A stretch of 64,000 nucleotides of DNA, from positions 201,382 through 265,381 of the forward strand of contig NZ_BMGC01000001.1 of assembly GCF_014639795.1 (NCBI RefSeq), given 5' to 3'. Below the pieces are notes generated by a model. The model saw nothing but the letters and a program-made list of their open reading frames with translations. It was not told the origin of the DNA and searched no databases. This DNA comes from Gordonia jinhuaensis. GTDB taxonomy: Bacteria; Actinomycetota; Actinomycetes; Mycobacteriales; Mycobacteriaceae. Numbering within the stretch: the first letter of the stretch is position 1; every line of letters starts with the position of its first letter. Positions 8,375-18,265 of the stretch are shown piece by piece. The translations under genes and the position numbers were made by a program.

Positions 8375-9166
8375 GTGACAGCGAGCGCCGAACCGACCGA
8401 GTCCAAAGGCGGGTTGAGCGCACTCCGCAACGGTGTGGCGGTTCTGCGGGCGTTCTCGACCGAACGCCCACTGCTCGGTGTCACCGAGATCGCCGAGCAG
8501 ACCGGGATGCACAAGTCCAGTGTGTCCCGGCTGCTCGCCGCTCTGGAGGACGAAGGGATGCTCGACCGCGACACCGACAGCCGAAAGTATCGGCTGGGAC
8601 TGGGATTGGTCACCCTCGCCGGGCCCATCCTCGGTGAGATGGATGTGCGCCGCGCTGCCCGCCCGGTGCTGCGTGCGCTTCGCGATCAGACCGACGAGAC
8701 AGCTGCGCTCATGGTCTGGTCGAACGACGAGTCCGTCTGCGTGGAACAGGAACCCAGCAGACGACTCATCAAGCATTCGACCCCGTTGGGGATCGGATAC
8801 CGCACCGCTCTCAGCGCCTCGGTCATGGCCTTCATGTCCTCGATACCCACACCGGCGGCGCTGGATCTTCTCGAGACGGGGCGACTGACCCTGGCCGACA
8901 ACGATCCCGTCGGTCACCGGCGGTATCTCGACCGCGTGCGTGAGCAGGCTGACCGCGGCTGGTTCGTCAACGACCGCGCGACCGCGATCGACGAGGTGGG
9001 CGTCGCAGCACTCGTCCACGACTACCGTGGCGACGTCGCCGGAGCCGTCCTCGTCGCGGCACCGAGTTATCGAGTGACCGCGCAGGAGATCGACGATTTC
9101 GGACATGCGGTCAAAGCCGCCGCCGACGAGGTCGCGCAGCGGCTGGGCTTCGCCGAGCAGAGCTGA
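8375..9166 (+). CDS. IclR-family transcriptional regulator
   Basis: 263 residues. The N-terminal winged helix-turn-helix reads ALRNGVAVLRAFSTERP, then VTEIAEQTGMHKSSVSRLL and a wing ending in KYRLGLGL. The C-terminal IclR effector domain spans about residues 85-255. GTG 8375 has a strong GGAGGAAG ribosome site 6 bases upstream and follows creatinase by 15 bases, so it is the third gene of the operon. It probably senses creatine or a product and acts on the paired inverted repeats upstream of the transporter. Confidence 0.92.
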   Translation: MTASAEPTESKGGLSALRNGVAVLRAFSTERPLLGVTEIAEQTGMHKSSVSRLLAALEDEGMLDRDTDSRKYRLGLGLVTLAGPILGEMDVRRAARPVLRALRDQTDETAALMVWSNDESVCVEQEPSRRLIKHSTPLGIGYRTALSASVMAFMSSIPTPAALDLLETGRLTLADNDPVGHRRYLDRVREQADRGWFVNDRATAIDEVGVAALVHDYRGDVAGAVLVAAPSYRVTAQEIDDFGHAVKAAADEVAQRLGFAEQS

Positions 9167-9194
9167 ACGGGGTTCGCAGCGGGGCTGAACAGCC

Positions 9195-11000
9195 CTAGTT
9201 GGCCACACCCTCCCGCGCCGGGCGCCCTGCTGCGTTTGCGGTCCCTGCTGCGTTTGCGATCTCTGCTGCATTCCCGACCGCCACGATCGGCAACCGCAGC
9301 GCCCCGTATGCGTCCGCAGGCACCATCGGCGACGTCGGGGCGACCGGGGCGATGCGCTCGTAGGGGCGCCCCTGCTCGGGACGGGTGTCGGCCTCGCCCT
9401 TGTTCGGCCACAGCGACATCGCCCGTTCGGCCTGCGCACAGATGGTCAGCGACGGGTTCACCCCGAGGTTGGCGCTGACGGCCGCGCCGTCGGTGATGTG
9501 CAGCGTCGGGTAGTTCCACACGCGGTGATAGGGGTCGATGACCCCGGTGGCCGGCTTGTCGGAGATCACGCATCCACCCAGATAGTGCGCGGTGAGCGGC
9601 ATGTTGAGGATCTCACCCCAGGTGCCCCCGGCGAGTCCACGGGGGAATTTCGCGGCGGTACGTTCGGTGGCCTCGTTACCCGCCGGGATCCACGTGGGGT
9701 TGGGCTCACCGTGCCCCTGCTTGCTGGTGACCCGGCGGAACGGGCCCACCTTGCGCACGAAGGTGGTCAGCGAGTTGTTGCGATTCTGCATGACCAGCAG
9801 GATCACCGTGCGCTGCGACCAGTGACGCAGGTTGATGAGCTTGAGGAAGGCACTGGGATCGGCGACGAGCTTGCCGAGCAGTTCGGCGGCGCGCTGCCGA
9901 CGTGTGCCGCCCTTGGTCAGGAAGGTCTGCAACAACCCCATCGCATTCGATCCCTCGCCGTACCGCACGGGTTCGATGTGGGTGTCGGGATCGGGGTGGA
10001 ACGACGAGGTGATCGCCACCCCCTCGGTGAAGTCCTGGTCGGGATCGTAGGTGCGGCGCATCGCACCGAGGATCGCCTCGGAGTTGGTGCGGGTCAGTAC
10101 GCCGAGCGCGTCACTGGCCTGCGGGAGCCGGTCGCGCTCCTTGGCCATGTGCATCAGCTTCTGGGTGTTGTAGGTACCCGCAGCGATGATGAGGTGATCG
10201 GCGGTATAGGTGCGCTTGCGCGCACGAAGCGGACCCCAGGAACCGGTGCGGACGGTGTGGACCTTCCAGCCGCCGTCTGCGGTCTGCTCGAAATCGGTGA
10301 CGGTGGTGCGGGGCATCACGGTGGCACCACCGCGTTCGGCGAGGCCCAGATAATTCTTGAGCAGCGTGTTCTTGGCACCGACCCGACAGCCCGTCATACA
10401 CGAGCCGCATTCGGTACACGCGGTCCGGTCGGGTCCCACCCCACCGAAGTACGGGTCGGGCACGGTCTCCCCCGGTGCGCCCTGTCCGCCGGTCTTGGCT
10501 CCGAAGAACACCCCGACGGGAGTCGAGACGAAGGTGTCACCGACACCCATCTCCTCGGCGACCTCGCGCATGATCGCGTCTGCGGGCGTGAACGTCGGAT
10601 TCTGCACCACGCCCAGCATCCGCCTGCCCTGTTCGTAGTACGGAGTGAGCTCGGATTCCCAGTCGGTGATGTGGTTCCACTGCGGATCGGTGAAGAACGG
10701 GGTGGGCGGCTTGTAGAGGGTGTTGGCGTAGTTCAGCGACCCACCGCCGACGCCGGCGCCGGCGAGCACCATCACGTCCTTCACGGCGTGGATCCGCTGG
10801 ATGCCGAAGCAGCCGAGCTTCGGTGCCCACAGGAACTTGTTGAGGCGCCAGCTGGTCGTGGCGAAATCATCGTCGTCGAACCGCGTCCCGGCCTCCAGGA
10901 CACCGACGCGGTACCCCTTCTCCGTGAGGCGCAGTGCGCTGACCGATCCGCCGAATCCTGAACCGACAATCAAGACATCGAAGTCATGGTGGGCTGCCAT
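9195..11000 (-). CDS. choD: GMC-type FAD oxidoreductase, ChoD-like (putative cholesterol oxidase)
   Basis: 601 residues. FAD-binding Rossmann motif is VGSGFGG (about 13-18), followed by the acidic end of strand 2 in VLEAG. GMC signatures GAGVGGGSLNYAN and, near the C-terminus, SANLGVNPSLTICAQAERAM are present. It sits next to guaB3 as choD (Rv3409c) does in M. tuberculosis. Four closely spaced cysteines (195, 198, 201, 205; CTECGSCMTGC) resemble an iron-sulphur ligand set. Sterol activity is inferred from family and position; many ChoD-family members do not oxidise cholesterol. The tail carries an 18-bp tandem repeat (residues ANAAG reiterated). ATG 11000. Confidence 0.85.
   Translation of the reverse strand: MAAHHDFDVLIVGSGFGGSVSALRLTEKGYRVGVLEAGTRFDDDDFATTSWRLNKFLWAPKLGCFGIQRIHAVKDVMVLAGAGVGGGSLNYANTLYKPPTPFFTDPQWNHITDWESELTPYYEQGRRMLGVVQNPTFTPADAIMREVAEEMGVGDTFVSTPVGVFFGAKTGGQGAPGETVPDPYFGGVGPDRTACTECGSCMTGCRVGAKNTLLKNYLGLAERGGATVMPRTTVTDFEQTADGGWKVHTVRTGSWGPLRARKRTYTADHLIIAAGTYNTQKLMHMAKERDRLPQASDALGVLTRTNSEAILGAMRRTYDPDQDFTEGVAITSSFHPDPDTHIEPVRYGEGSNAMGLLQTFLTKGGTRRQRAAELLGKLVADPSAFLKLINLRHWSQRTVILLVMQNRNNSLTTFVRKVGPFRRVTSKQGHGEPNPTWIPAGNEATERTAAKFPRGLAGGTWGEILNMPLTAHYLGGCVISDKPATGVIDPYHRVWNYPTLHITDGAAVSANLGVNPSLTICAQAERAMSLWPNKGEADTRPEQGRPYERIAPVAPTSPMVPADAYGALRLPIVAVGNAAEIANAAGTANAAGRPAREGVAN
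9225..9278. repeat. 18-bp tandem repeat, about 3 copies, in the choD-like 3' end
   Basis: Copies at 9225-9242, 9243-9260 and a diverged third at 9261-9278. The first two differ at a single base. In frame they add the six-residue unit ANAAGT/R to the C-terminal tail, outside the catalytic fold. Confidence 0.85.
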
Positions 11001-11069
11001 GCGACGATTCTAACGCCCGTTGTCACAGTCGGTGACGCCGGTCTCACGCATCGCCACCGACCAGGGTGA

Positions 11070-12212
11070 TCACCCGTGGACGGCCAGCCCGACCTTCTGG
11101 AACTCCTTGAGATCGGAGTACCCCGCCTTGGCCATCGAGCGACGCAGTCCGCCGACGACGTTGAGGTTGCCGTACGGATCGTCGGTGGGTCCGTTGAGCA
11201 CGGTGTCGAGACTCGGACGCTCCTCGTCGGTCTCCACCTGCAGGAATGCACCGCGCGGCATCGACGGGTGCGCCGCGGCCGAGGGCCAGTACCAGCCGTG
11301 GCCCGGCGCCTCGGCGGCCAGCGCCAACGGGGTACCCAGCACCGCGGCGTCGGCACCGCAGGCGATCGCCTTGGCGAGGTCACCGGAGGTGTGGATGTCA
11401 CCGTCGGCGATCACGTGGACGTAGCGTCCACCGGTCTCGTCGAGGTAGTCGCGACGGGCGGCTGCCGCGTCGGCGATCGCCGTGGCCATCGGGACTCCCA
11501 TCCCCAGTACCTCGTTGGTCGTGGTCGCGCCCTCGGTCGCGCCGTAACCGACGATGACCCCGGCGGCTCCGGTACGCATCAGATGCAGGGCGGTGCGGTG
11601 ATCGCAGACGCCGCCGGCCACCACCGGAACGTCGAGTTCGGCGATGAACGTCTTGAGGTTCAGCGGCTCGTCGTCGGCATGGGAGACGTGCTCGGCCGAG
11701 ATGATCGTCCCGTGCACCACCAGCAGTTCGACACCTGCCTTGAGCAAAGTGGGCGTGAGTTCCTGCGCGTGCTGAGGACTCACCCGCGCAGCGACCGTCA
11801 CGCCGGCGGCGCGCACCCGCGCGATCGTCTCGCCGAGCAACTCGGTGTCGATGGGTGCGGCGTGCAGTTGCTGCAGCTTGCGGATCGGGGCGGTCGGGTC
11901 GGGATCCTGTGCGGCCAGCGCGGTGACCTCGGCGATCTTGGCCTCCACATCGCGGTGGCGGCCCCAGAGTCCCTCGGCGTTGAGCACACCGAGCACACCG
12001 AGCTTGCCCAGGGTGATCGCGGTGTCCGGCGACACCAGCGCGTCGGTGGGATGAGACAGGATCGGCGCCTCGAAGCGGTAGGCGTCGAGCTGCCAGGCCG
12101 TCGACACCTCCTTCGAGGAGCGCGTACGACGCGAGGGGACGATGTCCACGTCCTCCAGCTCGTAGGTCCGGCGGGCGATCCTGCCCATGCCGATGTCGAC
12201 GAGATCTCGCAC
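11070..12212 (-). CDS. guaB3: GuaB3 family IMP dehydrogenase-related protein
   Basis: 380 residues. The N-terminus (VDIGMGRIARRTYELEDVDI) and the core barrel match the actinobacterial GuaB3 group, which lacks the CBS-domain insert of true IMP dehydrogenase. It contains the phosphate-binding stretch VHVIADGDIHTSGDLAKAI and the end motif GLAVHG. It lies directly downstream of guaB2 on the same strand, separated by a hairpin. In related bacteria GuaB3 is often annotated as an IMP dehydrogenase paralogue with a debated or GMP-reductase-like role; I cannot settle this from sequence. Start ATG 12212. Confidence 0.93.
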   Translation of the reverse strand: MRDLVDIGMGRIARRTYELEDVDIVPSRRTRSSKEVSTAWQLDAYRFEAPILSHPTDALVSPDTAITLGKLGVLGVLNAEGLWGRHRDVEAKIAEVTALAAQDPDPTAPIRKLQQLHAAPIDTELLGETIARVRAAGVTVAARVSPQHAQELTPTLLKAGVELLVVHGTIISAEHVSHADDEPLNLKTFIAELDVPVVAGGVCDHRTALHLMRTGAAGVIVGYGATEGATTTNEVLGMGVPMATAIADAAAARRDYLDETGGRYVHVIADGDIHTSGDLAKAIACGADAAVLGTPLALAAEAPGHGWYWPSAAAHPSMPRGAFLQVETDEERPSLDTVLNGPTDDPYGNLNVVGGLRRSMAKAGYSDLKEFQKVGLAVHG

Positions 12213-12239
12213 CGAAGCGCCTCTCTTCTTCTCACAGGA

Positions 12240-12268
12240 GATCCGGCCCGGAGAACCCGGACCGGATC
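12240..12268 (-). terminator. hairpin between guaB2 and guaB3
   Basis: Arms GATCCGG and CCGG (12240-12251) pair with CCGG and CCGGATC (12257-12268) around a 5-base loop with one C/A mismatch. It is GC-rich with no U-run, so it is more likely an attenuator or an RNA-processing hairpin than a full terminator. Confidence 0.5.
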
Positions 12269-12284
12269 ACAGGTCGATCAGTTG

Positions 12285-14163
<1,879 letters not shown>

Positions 14164-14553
14164 GTGCGTGATCATCTGCCACCCGGATTACCGCCGGATC
14201 CCTTCGCCGACGACCCGAGCGACCCCTGCGCCGCACTCGACGCGATCGAGCCGGCTCAGCCCCTCGACGCCGCCGAACGGCTCGCCGTCGAAGAGGATCT
14301 CGCCGATCTCGCGGTCTACGAGGCGTTGCTGTGCCGTCGGGGTGTGCGCGGACTGGTGGTGATGTGCGACGACTGCCAGCAGGACCACTATCATGACTGG
14401 GACATGCTGCGGGCCAACCTGCTGCAGCTGCTCGTGGACGGCACCGTCCGGCCGCACGAGCCGGCCGTCGACCCGTCCGCTGACGCCTACGTCACGTGGG
14501 AGTACTGCCGCGGCTACGCCGACGCCATGATGAACCCCGTCGACGAGGACTGA
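14164..14553 (+). CDS. DUF5319 family protein (Rv3412-like)
   Basis: 129 residues, acidic and soluble. It has a Cys/His-rich centre (VMCDDCQQDHYHDWD) and another Cys in TWEYCRGYADAMM near the end, which could bind metal. It is located between guaB2 and rsdA-sigD and is transcribed in the plus direction, exactly as Rv3412 in M. tuberculosis. Start GTG 14164. Function unknown. Confidence 0.85.
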   Translation: MRDHLPPGLPPDPFADDPSDPCAALDAIEPAQPLDAAERLAVEEDLADLAVYEALLCRRGVRGLVVMCDDCQQDHYHDWDMLRANLLQLLVDGTVRPHEPAVDPSADAYVTWEYCRGYADAMMNPVDED

Positions 14554-14588
14554 TCACCCGGACATCCACAGCCTCGTCAGAACACGAG

Positions 14589-14640
14589 CAGACGCGACAG
14601 CGGGCGGCGACCAGATGGTCGCCGCCCGCTGTTGCGTCTG
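14589..14640. terminator. 24-bp stem bidirectional terminator
   Basis: Arm 14589-14612 pairs with 14617-14640 over 24 positions with a single G-U, around loop AGAT. It lies between the convergent DUF5319 gene (plus) and rsdA (minus). It has no U-tract, like most terminators in this group. Confidence 0.85.
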
Positions 14641-14674
14641 TGCCCGCATTCTCGGGCCGGCAACCCGCTGCGAC

Positions 14675-15688
14675 TCAGTTGTAGCCGCTCGGAACGTAAC
14701 TGGTCGACGAGGACGACGAGGCCGGGATCACCGGCGGCACGACGAGCACCGTGGTGTCGGGTGTGGTCGGCGGCGGGACCTCCGATGTGGGCGTCGGCGT
14801 CGGTTCGGTGGTCGTGGTCGTCGGCGGGGTGCTGGTGCTCGGCGCGCTCGACTCGGTCGAGGGTGCGCTCGATTCACCGGTCGAGGCCCCCGTGGTGGTG
14901 CTCGGCGCCTCCGATGTGGTGCTCACGCCGTCGCCACCGGTGGCAGGTGACTTCGGATTCGAGCCTGCGGGCGCCGTGGTGATCGTCGCGAGCAGTTTGC
15001 TGATCCGCGACGACATCGCGTCGCGGGTCCCCCGGTCGGATACTTTGCCCAGCCGCTTCTCGGCGCGGTCGACATAGGACAACGCGGCGCCGGTCTGCCC
15101 CGCGTGCAGCGCCTGCTCGGCGCGGTCGAGGTCGTTGCCGACCTCCGAGGATGCCAGCGTCGAATCCGCTTGCTTGCTGAACATCACCTGCTTGACGCTC
15201 CACAGCGGGTCACCCGGACTCGCACTGTGCGAAAGCGCGGTCAGGCCGCCGAAGGCGACGATGATCAGCGCCGCGGCCGCACCCACGAATTTGATCACCC
15301 GCATGCTGCGGCGATGTGCGGCGACACGCTGTCGGCGGGCCGTCTCGAACTCGACGTCCTCGAGGGTCGGGTGGCCGGTGTCGGGTTCGGCCAGGATCTC
15401 CTCACGCCACTCGCCGAGCAGGTCGACCAGCGCTCGGTCGTCTGCGGTGCTCGCACGCACCGGGCGATCGGCTATCAGAGCGTCGATCAGCTCGTCGGTC
15501 GCGTTGACCGCACTCAGATCGGCCGGTGAAGTGTCGTCGGCCACCCCTGTGTCATCCCATCCCCCCGAGCCCTGCCTGGTGCGGTCACCTCGACCGCGAT
15601 CAGCCCCGCGGCGTGCACCGCCTGCGGTGAAGTCGTCGTGACCGGAAGAGTGCGGCCGGCGCCGACGCGCGTCATCAGCGTCGTTCAT
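14675..15688 (-). CDS. rsdA: anti-sigma-D factor RsdA
   Basis: About 337 residues from ATG 15688 (AGGTGA ribosome site about 10 bases upstream); GTG 15697 is an alternative. A cytoplasmic N-terminal region binds sigma-D (VNATDELIDALIADRPV and the following acidic helices). One membrane helix follows (IKFVGAAAALIIVAFGGLTAL). An extracytoplasmic domain comes next, then a very Thr/Ser/Pro-rich tail ending in SYVPSGYN. The start overlaps the sigD stop, the usual sigma/anti-sigma coupling. It corresponds to Rv3413c by place and layout. Confidence 0.9.
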   Translation of the reverse strand: MNDADDARRRRPHSSGHDDFTAGGARRGADRGRGDRTRQGSGGWDDTGVADDTSPADLSAVNATDELIDALIADRPVRASTADDRALVDLLGEWREEILAEPDTGHPTLEDVEFETARRQRVAAHRRSMRVIKFVGAAAALIIVAFGGLTALSHSASPGDPLWSVKQVMFSKQADSTLASSEVGNDLDRAEQALHAGQTGAALSYVDRAEKRLGKVSDRGTRDAMSSRISKLLATITTAPAGSNPKSPATGGDGVSTTSEAPSTTTGASTGESSAPSTESSAPSTSTPPTTTTTEPTPTPTSEVPPPTTPDTTVLVVPPVIPASSSSSTSYVPSGYN

Positions 15689-16259
15689 GCCAGTCACCTG
15701 CTCTCTGTATCTCGGCCTTCAATTTGGTCAGCGCCCGATGCTGGGCGACCCGGACGGCACCCGCGGTGCTGCCGGTTGCTGCGGCGGTCTCCTCTGCCGA
15801 CAACCCGACGATCAGTCGCAGGACGAGAATCTCGCGCTGCTTGTCCGGCAGGATCGCGAGCAGTTCCTTCATGCGACGAGTCGCATCGGAGTCGAGCGCG
15901 AGTTGTTCGGGGCCCTCGTCGACGTCCACGGCCTCCGGCAGCGCGTCAACCGGATCGGCCTTGACCCGGCCGGCTGCTCGATGCGCGTCGGCGACCTTGT
16001 GGGAGGCGATCCCGTACACGAAAGCCATGAACGGGCGCCCTTGATCGCTGTATCGGGGCAAAGCCGTCATGACTGCCATGCACACCTCCTGCGCAACATC
16101 GTCGGCGGAGTGCGAATGACGTTCCCCCGCACCCACCCTGGCGCGGCAGTAACGCAGCACCAGGGGCCGAATACTCTCTAATACGTCGGAGAGAGCGGTC
16201 CGGTCGCCATGCACTGCGGCACCGACGGCGCGGTCGAGCTCGTCACCCGTCAGTATCAT
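15675..16259 (-). CDS. sigD: ECF sigma factor SigD
   Basis: 194 residues from ATG 16259 with GAGAG about 10 bases upstream. Region 2 reads VLRYCRARVG and SADDVAQEVCMAVMTALPRY; region 4 reads LPDKQREILVLRLIVGLSAEETA followed by TAGAVRVAQHRAL. Family knowledge: SigD directs a stationary-phase and stringent-response regulon and is held by RsdA. The gene overlaps rsdA by 14 bases. A further upstream in-frame extension to 16364 is unlikely to be translated. Confidence 0.95.
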   Translation of the reverse strand: MILTGDELDRAVGAAVHGDRTALSDVLESIRPLVLRYCRARVGAGERHSHSADDVAQEVCMAVMTALPRYSDQGRPFMAFVYGIASHKVADAHRAAGRVKADPVDALPEAVDVDEGPEQLALDSDATRRMKELLAILPDKQREILVLRLIVGLSAEETAAATGSTAGAVRVAQHRALTKLKAEIQRAGDWHERR

Positions 16260-16416
16260 CGTCGACTTTGCTCTCCGCGTTACGTCAGTGTTTTGCCAGA
16301 ATTGTGTGGTGCGCGTCGCTGCGGCCATCCCGTTCGGCAGGGAGAACCGTTCCGGGCGCGGCACCTGCCGGGGCGGGCGCCTACCCGGGCGTCAAGCTTA
16401 GCGAGTGAAAAGGCGA

Positions 16417-17313
16417 TCACCGCTCACTCCCGCAAGGCAGGTCGTGCAGGAGCGCTCGAGCGGCGTGCGCGATCGGCCCCAGCCCGAGCGCGACGGCGCC
16501 GGCGTGAGCCTGCTCAGCGAGCTCATACGCCTGGCGATGCCGACCTCGAGCCGATTCGGCCGCGGCGCGGATCATCACACTCTTCACTCGGTGTCGCACA
16601 GACGGCCCCACCGCTGCCAGATCGCAGGCGCGACCCGCGTGTTCGGCGGCCTCGTCGAAGGATCCGCAGCCGTCGAGGTATCCCGTGTAGAGGTGATATT
16701 CCGCCGCGAGCCAGTGCGCGCGCACCGCCAGGCGCTCGCCGGTGATCCACAGGGCAACCAGATCGTGGGACAGGCGGTCGGCCGGTTCGTTTGCTGCGGG
16801 GCCCACCTCTGATCTCATGACGACGCGCGGATCGCGGTCGCCGGGACATCGTGCGGCGATCTCGGCATCGAGGGTGCTCATCAACCGCCGACACGTGGTG
16901 AAGTCGCCGTAGCCCAGCGCGTCGGCAGCGACCCCGACCAGCGCGTCGGCACGTGCGGCGTGTCGCAGTCCCGCGCGATCGGCTCCCCCACCTTCGCTCG
17001 CCGACAGCCTCAGTGCACGTGAGTCCAGTGGCGCCGCCTCACGATGGCGACCCTGCTGACGCAACAACGACCCCCGCGTGCTCAGCGCCAGCGACACCGT
17101 CAGATCGTCGCCCCGGTGGTCGCCGACCATGCCGTCCAGCACATGAGCGGCCATCGCGAAACGCCCGGTCGCCCCGAGCACCACCGCGCGATACCACTGC
17201 TCAGCCACGCGCTCGTCGGATGCAGTCCGCCCGACCTCGGTGCCGGACCCGAACGCGCTGTCGATGAGAGTCACAGCGTCATCGTGCCGACCCGACGATT
17301 CGGTCTGCCGCAC
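16417..17313 (-). CDS. conserved hypothetical, helical-repeat protein (Rv3415c-like)
   Basis: 298 residues, almost entirely alpha-helical and Ala/Arg-rich, with spaced helix pairs like TPR repeats (EQWYRAVVLGATGRFAMAAHVLDG, then LSTRGSLLRQQGRHREAAPLDSRAL). It has no enzyme motif. Position between sigD and whiB3 matches Rv3415c. Start GTG 17313. Likely a protein-binding scaffold, but no partner can be named. Confidence 0.75.
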   Translation of the reverse strand: MRQTESSGRHDDAVTLIDSAFGSGTEVGRTASDERVAEQWYRAVVLGATGRFAMAAHVLDGMVGDHRGDDLTVSLALSTRGSLLRQQGRHREAAPLDSRALRLSASEGGGADRAGLRHAARADALVGVAADALGYGDFTTCRRLMSTLDAEIAARCPGDRDPRVVMRSEVGPAANEPADRLSHDLVALWITGERLAVRAHWLAAEYHLYTGYLDGCGSFDEAAEHAGRACDLAAVGPSVRHRVKSVMIRAAAESARGRHRQAYELAEQAHAGAVALGLGPIAHAARALLHDLPCGSER

Positions 17314-17816
17314 CGGGGTACATCAGATGTCAGGCGAACGAGCGAATCATCCCTCAGATGGCCGATTTGACGAGAAATTAACCTGGCTCGGAAAGCTCGA
17401 ATCACCGTTCAGAGTTAATGGAAGATAGACACGATATTTCTAGAATGTTTCGAATCGGTGTGATCGACACCATTCGCACCACCGCCGTCCCGCCTCGCGA
17501 ACAACGACCAGCTGGTCTCAGATCGTAGCCCCGGACAGCGGTTTTCGCTCATTCACAGGGATGACGGCCAGGCGATCGACCGCGGCACGAACGACACGAT
17601 CGCACCTATTCTGCCGTTAACATTGCCGGAATATTTGTCAGTTTTGTCCGCACTGACACGGATGTTGACTCATTTTCAAGCGTCTGCCTAATGTGTGGCT
17701 GTCGCAGGAAACAATGGCGTTCCTTCCGAGACCGACCAAACCGGACAACGGTACGGTTCCGGTCGCTTTCCACCCACATGCCCGACCGAGTCAGGGCACG
17801 TTCAAGGGAGCAGCAC
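17314..17816. other. 503-bp intergenic region upstream of whiB3
   Basis: A long, locally AT-richer stretch between the divergent Rv3415c-like gene and whiB3. It contains a good plus-strand promoter (listed) about 120 bases before whiB3, leaving a long 5' untranslated region. Stretches such as GAAATTAACC and GAGTTAATGG near 17380-17425 could be part of the leftward promoter. No ORF is convincing. Confidence 0.6.
17665..17694 (+). promoter_or_regulatory. candidate sigma-A-type promoter of whiB3
   Basis: TTGACT at 17665-17670 and TAATGT at 17689-17694, separated by 18 bases. This is the best consensus promoter seen in the window, and it points at whiB3. Confidence 0.65.
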
Positions 17817-18113
17817 ATGCCTCAGCCGAACCATCTACCAGGGCCGAACGCAGATATTTGGGATTGGCAGATGAAAGGGTTGTGCCGCGGGGTCGATTCC
17901 TCGATGTTCTTCCATCCTGACGGAGAACGCGGCCGGGCGCGCGCCCAGCGGGAACGCCGAGCCAAGGAACTGTGCCACCAGTGCCCGGTCATCAGTCAGT
18001 GCCGCGAGCATGCTCTCGCCGTCGCCGAGCCCTACGGCATCTGGGGCGGGCTGTCGGAATCCGAGCGTGGAATGCTGATGAAGCGCGGCGTCGGACGCCG
18101 CATGGCCGTCTGA
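17817..18113 (+). CDS. whiB3: redox-sensing regulator WhiB3
   Basis: 98 residues from ATG 17817, with AAGGGAG 6 bases upstream. The four iron-sulphur ligands are Cys23, Cys53, Cys56 and Cys62 (C-X29-C-X2-C-X5-C), followed by the G[I/V]WGG turn at 74-78 and a basic C-terminus (MKRGVGRRMAV). The N-terminus is nearly the same as M. tuberculosis WhiB3 (PGPNADIWDWQ). Known role of the family: a [4Fe-4S] sensor of redox and NO that binds sigma-A and tunes lipid and intermediary metabolism. Confidence 0.95.
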   Translation: MPQPNHLPGPNADIWDWQMKGLCRGVDSSMFFHPDGERGRARAQRERRAKELCHQCPVISQCREHALAVAEPYGIWGGLSESERGMLMKRGVGRRMAV

Positions 18114-18203
18114 CCCCTCCGGTCGGCCAGCACGAGCAGATGCCGCACCTGCGATAGCCCAACTATCTGCGGCGGCAGCATCACACAAGCACACCAGCAC
18201 AGT

Positions 18204-18236
18204 CGAACCCCGGCGCCGATCTCGCGCCGGGGTTCG
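18204..18236. terminator. hairpin terminator between whiB3 and lplA
   Basis: Perfect 13-bp stem (CGAACCCCGGCGC at 18204-18216 with its complement at 18224-18236) around a 7-base loop, between convergent genes. Confidence 0.85.
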
Positions 18237-18265
18237 TCATATCTGGGCAGATCCCACTCAGCAGA

